From positions 1 to 11,236 of the forward strand of contig DAOVLD010000036.1 of NCBI GenBank assembly GCA_030631445.1: 11,236 bases of DNA, given 5' to 3'. Of this stretch, positions 1 through 7,500 are shown one piece after another; the first letter of the stretch is position 1, and each line of letters starts with the position of its first letter. The position numbers and the translations under genes were made by a program. The DNA is from Bacteroidota bacterium (lineage in GTDB: Bacteria; Bacteroidota; Bacteroidia; Bacteroidales; VadinHA17). Below the pieces are notes generated by a model that made no database searches, had not been told where the DNA came from, and worked only from the letters and a program-made list of their open reading frames with translations.

Positions 1-1863
1 AGGGAAAATTCCATTAACAGACCAGTATCCATTCGTCAGGAATTTTCCATTAAATTCTTTACTTTTTATTGTATCAGGTGTCACCCAGTGGTATTCAACC
101 CTGAGCAAGGCAGAATCTGTTATCTGTTTTACTGATTGTCTAAAAAATGAAGCATCGAATTCGTATTCGCCGGTTTCTTTCAAAACACGTGTATAACCGG
201 TGATGGCATCAGAAACCTTTTCTTCAATATCAAGTAAAACGATAGTTGGTTTAAATGGAAGTTCAAAATGATTTTCTCCTTTCCTGCCGGAAAAACCAAA
301 TAGTGCCGCTTCCTTTTCCCAGATATCATTCATGAATGTTATTTCAATCCGGTTCAAATTGTATAATTCATCACCTCCTTTTAGTTTTTGTTCAATTACT
401 ACATTAACATCATAACTATTCTCATTTCTGTGAACCATGAATGTATCAATGGAAAAATGAGTAAATCCGGGTGAATATATCCAGCTTTTGAAAAAATCAT
501 CAAGGTTGGTTTCCGTCTGATCACTCAGTATGTTTTTCAAATCCTCTGTAGAAGCATCATTGAATGCATATTTATCCAAATATTTCCTGACAGCCGGGAA
601 GAATTTATCATCACCCAGGTAATTTCTGAGTGTATGAACAACATCTGATCCTTTATCATATACTGTACTACCGTATGTAAATTCTTTTGGAATACCATAA
701 ACCGCACGCATTCCATTATCCCGAAGATGGGCATACATCAACACCTTATAATGATTATCCCTTATATAATCCATAAACTTTTCTTTCCCGTACTTATGAT
801 CTATAAACAAAGCTTCACAATAACTAGCCCATCCTTCATTTAACCACATATCCCCGGAAGTACGACAGGTTACCATATTTCCAAACCAACTATGTGCCAG
901 TTCGTGGAAATAGAGTGTTTCAAATCTGTGGTTGCCGGTAATAGTTGATTCAGATATAGCAATATTTGTAGCGTGTTCCATTGCCCCTCCCGAAAACGGG
1001 ACACCAACATATCCCACTCTTTGCCATCTGTATGGTCCAAAATAATTCTCCAGTACAGCAAGGTATTTCTCTATTTCTGAAAAAGATGAATCTGCTTTGT
1101 TTTTCAAATCCGGTCTTATATATACTGAAGACGGGATCATTCTTTCTATCCCCTTAAGTGTGTCTCTGATAACTTCATATTCTGAAATTGCCACAGATGA
1201 GAGGTAAGTGGGTATATTATCTTCAAGAAACCAATGCCATGTAATTGAATTATCATTATGCAAATAAGTTTCCTTCAGTTCACCCGGGCAAACTGCTGTA
1301 TAGTTTTCCGGAACTCTTATAAAATAATCATAAGTAGCCCTGTCAACAAAGTTGTCAACACAAGGATACCAGTACCGCCCTACTCCATGTGGATAGGATT
1401 TCATGCCAACACCCATATTATAAGCCACATTATCCTTAAAATAAAAACCACCCCATCCCGGATCGGTGGAGGGAGTCCCATGATAAAAAACAGACATAAC
1501 CACCGAAGATTTTGAATGTATTTCATCCTTAACCGGGATATCAATAAACCGGCCATCATATGAAAAATTGATAATTGTCTCATTCTCTATCCAGATAGAA
1601 TCTACACTGAACCCAAACAGATCGAGGGTAATAGTATCTATATCTTTGATCAGAGGTTGAATCTGTAAATCGACTATCCCATAAACCTGTTTATCTTTTA
1701 TATCAGGGACTATTAGATTAATAGTATAATGAACTACATTAAAAGTATCGGTCCTTGAATTCGGATCATGCGAAAGAGAATTAGATATGTTATCTTTCTC
1801 CGGAATAAAAGCTGAAAGGAACAGGATGAAGGTAATTAATGGAATTATTAAATTTCTGGTCAT
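1..1863 (-). CDS. Secreted M1-family zinc aminopeptidase (C-terminus beyond window)
   Basis: This is a gluzincin metallopeptidase of family M1, which removes N-terminal residues from peptides; the signal peptide places it in the periplasm or outside the cell. The ATG at 1863-1861 opens a frame that stays open to position 1 (621 codons). Residues 1-21 form a hydrophobic signal peptide (MTRNLIIPLITFILFLSAF). The zinc site is complete: HELAH at residues 320-324 followed by NEGW, with Glu343 exactly at the HEXXH-X18-E spacing. The substrate N-terminus motif is GGAMEH at 292-297, so the usual Asn of GAMEN is His. The probable catalytic Tyr is Y402 in VYDKG. The part seen covers the N-terminal beta domain, the catalytic domain and the start of the C-terminal region. 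A type IX secretion tail cannot be judged because the end is missing. No Shine-Dalgarno sequence is visible. The family call is firm; the substrate is unknown. Confidence 0.96.
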   Translation of the reverse strand, partial: MTRNLIIPLITFILFLSAFIPEKDNISNSLSHDPNSRTDTFNVVHYTINLIVPDIKDKQVYGIVDLQIQPLIKDIDTITLDLFGFSVDSIWIENETIINFSYDGRFIDIPVKDEIHSKSSVVMSVFYHGTPSTDPGWGGFYFKDNVAYNMGVGMKSYPHGVGRYWYPCVDNFVDRATYDYFIRVPENYTAVCPGELKETYLHNDNSITWHWFLEDNIPTYLSSVAISEYEVIRDTLKGIERMIPSSVYIRPDLKNKADSSFSEIEKYLAVLENYFGPYRWQRVGYVGVPFSGGAMEHATNIAISESTITGNHRFETLYFHELAHSWFGNMVTCRTSGDMWLNEGWASYCEALFIDHKYGKEKFMDYIRDNHYKVLMYAHLRDNGMRAVYGIPKEFTYGSTVYDKGSDVVHTLRNYLGDDKFFPAVRKYLDKYAFNDASTEDLKNILSDQTETNLDDFFKSWIYSPGFTHFSIDTFMVHRNENSYDVNVVIEQKLKGGDELYNLNRIEITFMNDIWEKEAALFGFSGRKGENHFELPFKPTIVLLDIEEKVSDAITGYTRVLKETGEYEFDASFFRQSVKQITDSALLRVEYHWVTPDTIKSKEFNGKFLTNGYWSVNGIFP

Positions 1864-1925
1864 AGATTATCTTTATCTTACTAAAATAATAAATTATTAT
1901 GTCAATTAGGAAATACAATAAATCT

Positions 1926-2077
1926 TGAGTCCACTCCGAAAAGCCAAAAAAAGAAAATGCCACTAAATCACCAAGTCACTAAGATTCACAAAGTGCTTAT
2001 TTTCTCTACCTTATCTTTTGTGTATCTTTGTGCCTTTGTGTCTTTCTGGCAAAAAAATACTTTTCGAAGTAGGCTCA
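1926..2077. repeat. MITE-like element, copy 1 (about 152 bp)
   Basis: The left end TGAGTCCACTCCGAAAAG (1926-1943) and right end CTTTTCGAAGTAGGCTCA (2060-2077) are inverted repeats with three mismatches in 18. The element is flanked on both sides by ATCT (1922-1925 and 2078-2081), which looks like a 4-bp target-site duplication. Inside, a left arm rich in CACAAAG-type words (about 1958-1993) and a right arm rich in CTTTGTG words (about 2016-2051) are imperfectly complementary, so the whole unit could fold into one long hairpin. It has no coding capacity. The first 80 bp or so closely match copy 2 at 4336-4555. It would need a transposase supplied from elsewhere, and none is in the window. Confidence 0.8.
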
Positions 2078-2134
2078 ATCTTGTTTAATAAAGGTATTAA
2101 AATATTTTTTATGAGATAACTTAATATTTTTATA

Positions 2135-2142
2135 TAATTTCG
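2135..2142 (+). promoter_or_regulatory. Weak candidate -7 element for the SDR gene
   Basis: TAATTTCG matches the Bacteroidota -7 consensus TAnnTTTG at all but one defined position, and lies about 45 bp before the SDR start codon. No TTTG -33 element was found at the expected distance. In AT-rich DNA such near matches occur by chance. A perfect match, TATCTTTG, lies at 2023-2030 inside the repeat, but it would give a leader of about 150 nt. Confidence 0.2.
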
Positions 2143-2187
2143 TGGAGCTTCAAATAGTATTTAGCTGAATATAACAAAATATCTTTT

Positions 2188-2919
2188 ATGAATTATTATT
2201 ACATAACCGGTGCCAGTAGAGGAATTGGAAGAGCATTAGCTGAAAATATTTTAAATAACGAAAACAATTTTATTTATGGCATAAGCCGTAGTGAAGCTAT
2301 TGCACATAGTAATTTTGAACAAATAACACTTGATTTAGCTGATATTGAGGAAGTGAGAAATTTCACTTTCCGTCAACACAAAGATGCTGAATCAATTGTA
2401 CTTATTAATAATGCCGGTATCCTTGGGAAAATCAGGCAGGTTGGACGGTTTGACCTGGAAGAAATTACTATGGGGTTTAATGTAAATTCAATTGCACCAG
2501 CAATACTTATGAATAAATTCATTTCAACATTTCAGGATCAACGCTGCAAAAAAATAATTCTTAATATTGGTTCCTCGGCAGGAAGAAATCCTCAACCATC
2601 ATTGAGTAATTATTGTTCATCAAAAGCAGCATTAGATATGTATGCACGGGTAATTGCTGAAGAACAGAAAGATATTGATCCTGCAAAACGAATAAATGTT
2701 TTCTCTTTGGCTCCGGGATTTGTTGAAACAAATATGCAAAAAATGATCAGGAAAACAAGGCATAAAGATTTTAAAAATGTAGGAGATTTTATTTCTTATA
2801 AAGAATTTGGCATACTTTCTAAACCTCAAGAGGTTGCAGAACATATTTTACTTATTATTAATAACTGTAATGAGCATACAGAGGTATTGCTGGATATCAG
2901 GAAAATTGAAAAGAAATAA
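2188..2919 (+). CDS. Short-chain dehydrogenase/reductase, sepiapterin reductase-like
   Basis: This 243-residue protein is a classical NAD(P)-dependent SDR that would reduce or oxidise a carbonyl/alcohol pair in the cytoplasm. The Rossmann cofactor motif TGASRGIG is at residues 7-14. NNAG is at 74-77, a structural or catalytic Asn is probably N100, the catalytic Ser lies in NIGSSAG (126-132), and the YxxxK pair is Y142/K146. PGFVET at 176-181 closes the cofactor site. The Arg after TGAS suggests NADPH preference. Its length and the C-terminal LLDIR resemble the sepiapterin reductase/YueD-type (benzil reductase) branch, which is a family impression rather than a search result. The true substrate is unknown. 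The start is the only sensible ATG; as usual in this phylum there is no Shine-Dalgarno sequence. It is separated from both neighbours by gaps of about 300 bp, so it is probably monocistronic. Confidence 0.93.
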   Translation: MNYYYITGASRGIGRALAENILNNENNFIYGISRSEAIAHSNFEQITLDLADIEEVRNFTFRQHKDAESIVLINNAGILGKIRQVGRFDLEEITMGFNVNSIAPAILMNKFISTFQDQRCKKIILNIGSSAGRNPQPSLSNYCSSKAALDMYARVIAEEQKDIDPAKRINVFSLAPGFVETNMQKMIRKTRHKDFKNVGDFISYKEFGILSKPQEVAEHILLIINNCNEHTEVLLDIRKIEKK

Positions 2920-2922
2920 TTC

Positions 2923-2935
2923 AATAAACCAATTT
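2923..2935. repeat. 13-bp direct repeat, left copy
   Basis: AATAAACCAATTT occurs here, just after the SDR stop codon, and again at 3197-3209, just before the phosphatase-fold gene. The two exact copies bracket about 261 bp of repeat-rich noncoding DNA. They could be an insertion footprint or a local duplication. Confidence 0.6.
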
Positions 2936-3010
2936 GTAACTAATCAGTACTTAAAGTGAACTAAAGTTAAGAGTGTCTAAAGATATTTAAGATGGATAAT
3001 AAAGAACTAC

Positions 3011-3160
3011 GCAAAATTCCAAATGACAAATACCAAATAACAAATAAATATTAAATCCCAATGTTCAAAAAAAGAAAGGCGCAAAAACAATATATTGACT
3101 AATCCTGTTTTGATTTTTTTTTTTAGTAATTGGAGTTTATTTGAAATTAGTAATATTAAT
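3011..3160. repeat. Degenerate CAAAT-word dispersed-type repeat
   Basis: From 3015 to 3048 the sequence steps through CAAAT-like words spaced 7-8 bp apart (CCAAATGA, CAAATAC, CAAATAA, CAAATAA). A loosely complementary T-rich arm follows at about 3121-3160; for example, TTTATTTG at 3136-3143 is complementary to CAAATAAA at 3041-3048. Repeats of this look are common in intergenic DNA of Bacteroidota. Only one copy is in this window, so its dispersed nature is inferred from general knowledge. Confidence 0.4.
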
Positions 3161-3167
3161 TTAAAAC

Positions 3168-3194
3168 TTTAGGCATTTTAGGCACTTTAGGCAC
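3168..3194. repeat. Three tandem copies of a 9-bp word (TTTAGGCAY)
   Basis: TTTAGGCAT is followed directly by two copies of TTTAGGCAC. The array ends 29 bp before the start codon at 3224, so it is probably in the leader or promoter of that gene. It may be a simple slippage repeat or a variable spacer. Confidence 0.75.
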
Positions 3195-3196
3195 TG

Positions 3197-3209
3197 AATA
3201 AACCAATTT
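3197..3209. repeat. 13-bp direct repeat, right copy
   Basis: AATAAACCAATTT here is identical to 2923-2935. It lies 14 bp before the ATG of the phosphatase-fold gene. Confidence 0.6.
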
Positions 3210-3223
3210 AACTTTTCCCATCA

Positions 3224-4285
3224 ATGAAAACATTTCTAAAAATCAGTCTTTTCACTATTAGCATCTTAGTTTTACTTTTTGTCCTGTTTTTAGCATTTTT
3301 TACAATAACAGATTACAAACCTGATGCTACTTTCGATATCCATAACACCGACCATCCTGATACTTTAAATACAGGTGACACTTTAACTACTATAACCTGG
3401 AATATCGGGTATGCAGGATTAGGCAATAAAATGGATTTTTTCTATGATGGGGGCGAACAAGTCAGAACTACTAATGAAAATACTCAGAAAAATCTTGCTG
3501 AGATAAGTAATTTCCTTAGTAACACCTGTAAGCCAGATTTCATGTTATTGCAGGAAGTCGATAAAAAAGCTAAAAGAACTTATTTTATTGATGAAACAAA
3601 ACATCTTGCAGGATTATTCAAAGAATTCTTCATGTTCTTTGCTCCAAATTACAAAGTGCGTTTAGTTCCTCTCCCGGCAACATCTCCAATGGGTTTTGTT
3701 CATTCCGGATTGCTTAGTTTGAGCGGACCGAATCCATCAAAATCTGTAAGATTAGATCTTCCGGGGGAGTATAGCTGGCCAATGAAAGTTTTTATGCTTG
3801 ACAGATGTATTCTACTTAACCGGTATCCACTTAACAATGGTAAAGAATTTGTTCTTTTGAATATCCATAATTCTGCTTTTGATGATGGAAGTCTTAAAAA
3901 GCAGGAAATGGACTTCATCAGGGATATTGTGATCGGGGAATATGAAAAAGGAAATTTTATCGTTGCGGGAGGTGATTGGAATCAAAATCCTCCCGGTCTC
4001 ACAGCCAACAAATTCAACAAACCGGATGGATATGAAAATTTTCTGCTAACAGGAATAGATATAAATTTTCTGCCGGAACAGTGGCAATGGTGTTTTGATA
4101 ACAAGGTTCCTACCAACCGTTCATTAAGAACTGCTTTTAACAAGAAAACATCGGGAACTACTATTCTTGATTTTTTTCTTCTGTCACCCAACTTGGAGAT
4201 TTTATCAGTAAAAACTTACGATCTTGCATTTCAGAATTCTGATCATAACCCGGTGATAATAAAATTTGTTATTAAAAACATGTAG
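3224..4285 (+). CDS. Membrane-anchored endonuclease/exonuclease/phosphatase-fold protein
   Basis: This 353-residue protein has an N-terminal membrane anchor or uncleaved signal (residues about 5-28) followed by an EEP (exonuclease III/DNase I/inositol phosphatase-like) domain. Members are metal-dependent phosphodiesterases or phosphomonoesterases. The family landmarks appear in order: TWNIGYAG with N60, LLQEVD with the metal ligand E111, NIHN with H215, GGDWNQNP with D251 and N253, LDFF with D316, and the terminal SDHNPV with D340/H341. The catalytic set therefore looks intact. With the anchor, the domain should face the periplasm, which argues against a role in genomic DNA repair and for an envelope lipid, nucleotide or nucleic-acid phosphoester substrate; that is inference. 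The ATG at 3224 is supported by the signal-like N-terminus. It stands alone between two repeat-rich gaps. Confidence 0.92.
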   Translation: MKTFLKISLFTISILVLLFVLFLAFFTITDYKPDATFDIHNTDHPDTLNTGDTLTTITWNIGYAGLGNKMDFFYDGGEQVRTTNENTQKNLAEISNFLSNTCKPDFMLLQEVDKKAKRTYFIDETKHLAGLFKEFFMFFAPNYKVRLVPLPATSPMGFVHSGLLSLSGPNPSKSVRLDLPGEYSWPMKVFMLDRCILLNRYPLNNGKEFVLLNIHNSAFDDGSLKKQEMDFIRDIVIGEYEKGNFIVAGGDWNQNPPGLTANKFNKPDGYENFLLTGIDINFLPEQWQWCFDNKVPTNRSLRTAFNKKTSGTTILDFFLLSPNLEILSVKTYDLAFQNSDHNPVIIKFVIKNM

Positions 4286-4445
4286 TAGTTTCAGGTTAAT
4301 TTGCTCCTTTACATTAAACTTTTTACTTTTAACTTTGAGTCCGCTCCGAAAAGTCATAAAAAAGAAAATGCCACTAAAACACAAAGTCACTAAGATTCAC
4401 AAAGGGCTTATTTTCATTACTTTAGTTTTTGTGTCTCTTTGTGTT

Positions 4446-4486
4446 TTTGCCTGCCCCGTAAGGAGGAACGACTGTATCGGGGTGTC
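4446..4486. repeat. 41-bp tandem unit 1 with hairpin
   Basis: This is the first of two adjacent 41-bp units differing at four positions. It can form a hairpin with stem CCCCG (4454-4458) and CGGGG (4478-4482), extendable by G-T wobbles. The loop of about 19 nt includes AGGAGG at 4461-4466, a perfect Shine-Dalgarno-like hexamer. Confidence 0.8.
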
Positions 4487-4527
4487 TTTGCCTGCCCTGT
4501 AAGGAGGAACGACTGTACCAGGGTGGC
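4487..4527. repeat. 41-bp tandem unit 2 with compensated hairpin
   Basis: This is the second unit. Its stem reads CCCTG (4495-4499) and CAGGG (4519-4523). Compared with unit 1, the C at stem position 4 became T and its partner G became A, so pairing is kept. The loop again carries AGGAGG (4502-4507). Confidence 0.8.
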
Positions 4528-4574
4528 AAGAATTACACTTTTCGGAGTGGACTCAACTTTAAACATACTAAATA

Positions 4575-7500
4575 ATGAGTGAAGAAATTCTCAAAGCTCT
4601 TATGCAGCTTTTCGCATTGATAGTTAAACAGGATGGCGGAGTGGAAGCTAATGAGAAAGAGTATGTGAATAATTTTCTGACTCAGCAGTTGAATGATGAA
4701 ACTGTTCATGAATACATGAACCTTTTTGAGGAATTTGCCGGGCTAAAAGAAGAAAAATCATTAAAAAGCAAATCCCTGCCTACTTCTGTTAGAGATTCAG
4801 TAAAGATCTTTGGAATTTGTAAAAAAATCAACCGCACACTCACCCAGCATCAAAAGATAATTGTTCTTGTAAGGCTTTTTGAACTTGTTGCCTCTGATAA
4901 AAAATTTACTGATCAGAGGATGAATATCATCAATACGGTAGCTGAAGTTTTTAATATCTCAAAAGATGAGTTTGAGGACATTCAGGCATTTGTTGAAGAA
5001 CAGGTGCCGGAGAAATTGGACCGCACAAGCATTTTGATTATTAGTAATAAAGATTTGAAATGTCAAAACTGCAAAAAAATTTCAGCAGAATTCTTTGACA
5101 GCAGAATATACATACTCCAGATCCGAAGTGTCGATCTTTATTTTCTAAAGCATGATTCGCTTGATGATATTTTTCTGAACGGGCTTCCTATTACAAATAA
5201 GCGTTTATTTCTCTTTGCCAATGGCAGCTCCATAAGATTGTCAAAAGGCAGATCTATTTACTACAGTGATATCGTGTCCGGTTTTATGGCTGATGATACC
5301 ACTATAAAAATATCATATATTGTTGAGAATCTGGATTATCAATTCTCAAATGGAGAAATGGGTATAAGAAATATCAGTTTTTCTGAGACACAGGGCAAAC
5401 TGGTTGGCATCATGGGTTCAAGCGGTGCCGGGAAAACCACTTTATTGAATATTCTGAGCGGTTTCAAAAAACCTTCATCAGGGAAAATCAGGATAAACGG
5501 GAAGGATATTCAGAAAGAGACAGAAGATTTAAAAGGGATAATTGGTTACATCCCGCAAGATGATCTGCTTATTGAAGAGCTTACAATTTTTAAGAATTTG
5601 TACTTTAATGCAAAGCTTTGCTTCAGGGATAAATCGGATGAAGAAATAAAGACTCTTGTAAACAAAACCCTGAATAATCTTGGTTTACTTGAGAAAAAAG
5701 ATCTGAAAGTTGGTTCCCCAACAAGTAATATCATAAGTGGCGGACAAAGAAAAAGGCTGAACATTGCACTTGAATTAATTCGCGAACCGGCTATTCTGTT
5801 TGTTGATGAACCCACATCCGGACTTTCATCCCGCGATTCGGAAAATGTTATGGATCTTCTTCGCGAACTTACAATAAAAGGTAAATTAGTTTTTATTGTA
5901 ATCCATCAACCTTCGTCAGATATCTTCAAAATGTTTGATAATATCATCGTTCTGGATACTGGTGGATACATGGTGTACAGAGGGAATCCTATTGAGGCCA
6001 TTATTTATTTTAAAACTCTGGATGAACAAATCAACCGCGAGATTGGAGAATGCCATTTTTGCGGAACTGTAAATCCTGAGCTTATTTTTAATATTATTGA
6101 AGCCCGGGTTGTTGATGAGTATGGACAATATACAGGAAAAAGGAAAGTCACTCCTGCTAACTGGGAAAACGCCTGCACAAAAAACATCAAATCCGAACCG
6201 ATACCTGAAATCCGGAAAAAACCCCCATCAACACTCAAGATACCTAACCGGTTAAAGCAATTCCGGATTTACTCTTTTCGTGATTTTCTTTCCAAGATAT
6301 CCAACACACAATATGTAATACTTAACCTGCTGGAGGCTCCGTTACTGGCTTTTATTCTCTCATATATTATCCGGTATATCGCCAATCCTAATTCAGACAC
6401 TTATTTGTTTTATGAAAATGAAAATATACCGATTTATATTTTTATGAGTCTTATTGTTGTCTTGTTCCTTGGTCTTACTGTAAGTGCTGAAGAGATATTT
6501 AGAGACCGTAAAATAATTCGCCGGGAGCGGTTTCTTAATCTCAGTCGAACTAGCTATTTACTTTCAAAAATTCTGATTTTATTTATTATTTCAGCAATCC
6601 AGGCATTATTATTCGTAGTAATCGGAAACAGCATCCTTGGGATCAAGGGAATGACATTTGCTTACTGGCTGGCTTTATTTACTACTGCTTCTTTTGCAAA
6701 TTTACTCGGATTAAACATTTCCGCATCATTTAATTCTGCTATCACGATTTATATTATTATTCCTTTGTTGGTAATCCCTATGATGGTGCTAAGCGGGGCT
6801 ATGTTTAGTTTTGATAAACTGAACCGCAATATCGGAAGTGTGGATAAGGTACCCTTAATTGCGGAAATGATGGCCACCAGATGGACATATGAAGCTTTAA
6901 TGGTTTCCCAATTCAAGGATAATGAATATGAAAAAATATTCTACGATTTTGAAAAAGAGAAAAGTATTGCAGATTATAAAAGGGTTCATGTTTTACCAAA
7001 ACTTAATGAGGTCCTGAATCTCGTAAACAAAGATTTTAACAATGATGAACTTACTAAAGAAAATTCAGATAATCTATTATTACTTGCAAATGAGATAAAA
7101 AAAGAAATGACCCTTGTTACTAGTGTCAAATTTCAATATCCGGATTCATTCACCCCGGAGTCATATAGTATAAATGTAGCTACTGCTACCAGGTCTTTTC
7201 TAAACAGTCTTAATAAATACTATGACAGCGTTTTCTTTGAAAATAATCTTGAAAAAGAGCGTGTTTTGGAACATCTACTTAAAGTCCAGCCACATAAGAC
7301 CAGGGAATTAATGAATTCATATCATAACGAGAGACTGGCTGAAATGGTAAAAAAAGCCTTTGAAAAGAATCCGATTTTAGAATACAATCAGAAACTTGTT
7401 CAACAATTTCAGCCAATTTTTCTGGATCCATATACTGAAAGCTTCCTGGATTTCAGAACACATTTTTTTGCTCCGAGTAAATGGTTTGCAGGCCGGTATT

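Larger units (their letters stand above)
1864..2187. other. Intergenic gap between divergent genes, with a MITE-like repeat
   Basis: This 324-bp gap separates the minus-strand peptidase from the plus-strand SDR, so it must carry promoters for both unless they lie in the flanking genes. About half of it is repeat copy 1 (1926-2077). The remainder is very AT-rich, and no tRNA, small ORF or clear terminator was seen. Confidence 0.8.
2920..3223. other. Repeat-rich intergenic gap, no gene
   Basis: This 304-bp gap between two plus-strand genes contains no credible ORF. It is bounded by a 13-bp exact direct repeat (2923-2935 and 3197-3209). It contains a run of CAAAT-type words, an oligo-T stretch (3114-3124) and three tandem copies of a 9-bp word. 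No strong terminator hairpin for the SDR was seen. The promoter for the downstream gene should lie here but could not be pinned down. Confidence 0.7.
4336..4555. repeat. MITE-like element, copy 2 (about 220 bp)
   Basis: The ends TGAGTCCGCTCCGAAAAG (4336-4353) and CTTTTCGGAGTGGACTCA (4538-4555) are inverted repeats with one mismatch in 18. They are flanked by ACTT on both sides (4332-4335 and 4556-4559), a 4-bp direct repeat at the same offset as ATCT around copy 1. The left 80 bp nearly match copy 1, including the CACAAAG-rich arm (about 4369-4404) facing a CTTTGTG-rich arm (about 4420-4451). Copy 2 is longer because it carries two tandem 41-bp units (4446-4527) that copy 1 lacks. An apparent 78-codon frame across the element has no protein-like features. 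Confidence 0.85.
4286..4574. other. Intergenic gap, mostly occupied by repeat copy 2
   Basis: Of the 289 bp between the phosphatase-fold gene and the ABC transporter gene, 220 bp are the MITE-like element. The 50 bp left of it are AT-rich without a clear terminator, and only 19 bp remain between the element and the transporter start codon. Any promoter for the transporter is therefore inside or upstream of the element. Confidence 0.8.

Noticed and set aside
1258..1515. Plus-strand frame of 85 codons inside the M1 peptidase
   Set aside because: It is antisense to the conserved peptidase domain, with no signal, motif or separate promoter.
1926..2077. Repeat copy 1 as a rho-independent terminator for the flanking genes
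   Set aside because: The flanking genes diverge from this gap, so no transcript ends here, and the shared ends and 4-bp direct repeats fit an inserted element better.
2632..2844. Minus-strand frame inside the SDR gene
   Set aside because: It lies antisense to a well-supported gene and its composition is a shadow of the coding strand. The same applies to the antisense frames at 3700-3918, 3982-4191, 5546-5815, 5916-6238 and 7756-7968.
3015..3048. CRISPR-like array from the regularly spaced CAAAT words
   Set aside because: The units are only 7-8 bp with no spacers, and no cas genes are present.
4266..4502. A 78-codon plus-strand frame starting inside the phosphatase-fold gene and running through repeat copy 2
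   Set aside because: It lies almost wholly in the MITE-like element, its sequence comes from low-complexity repeat DNA, and it has no domain or signal features.
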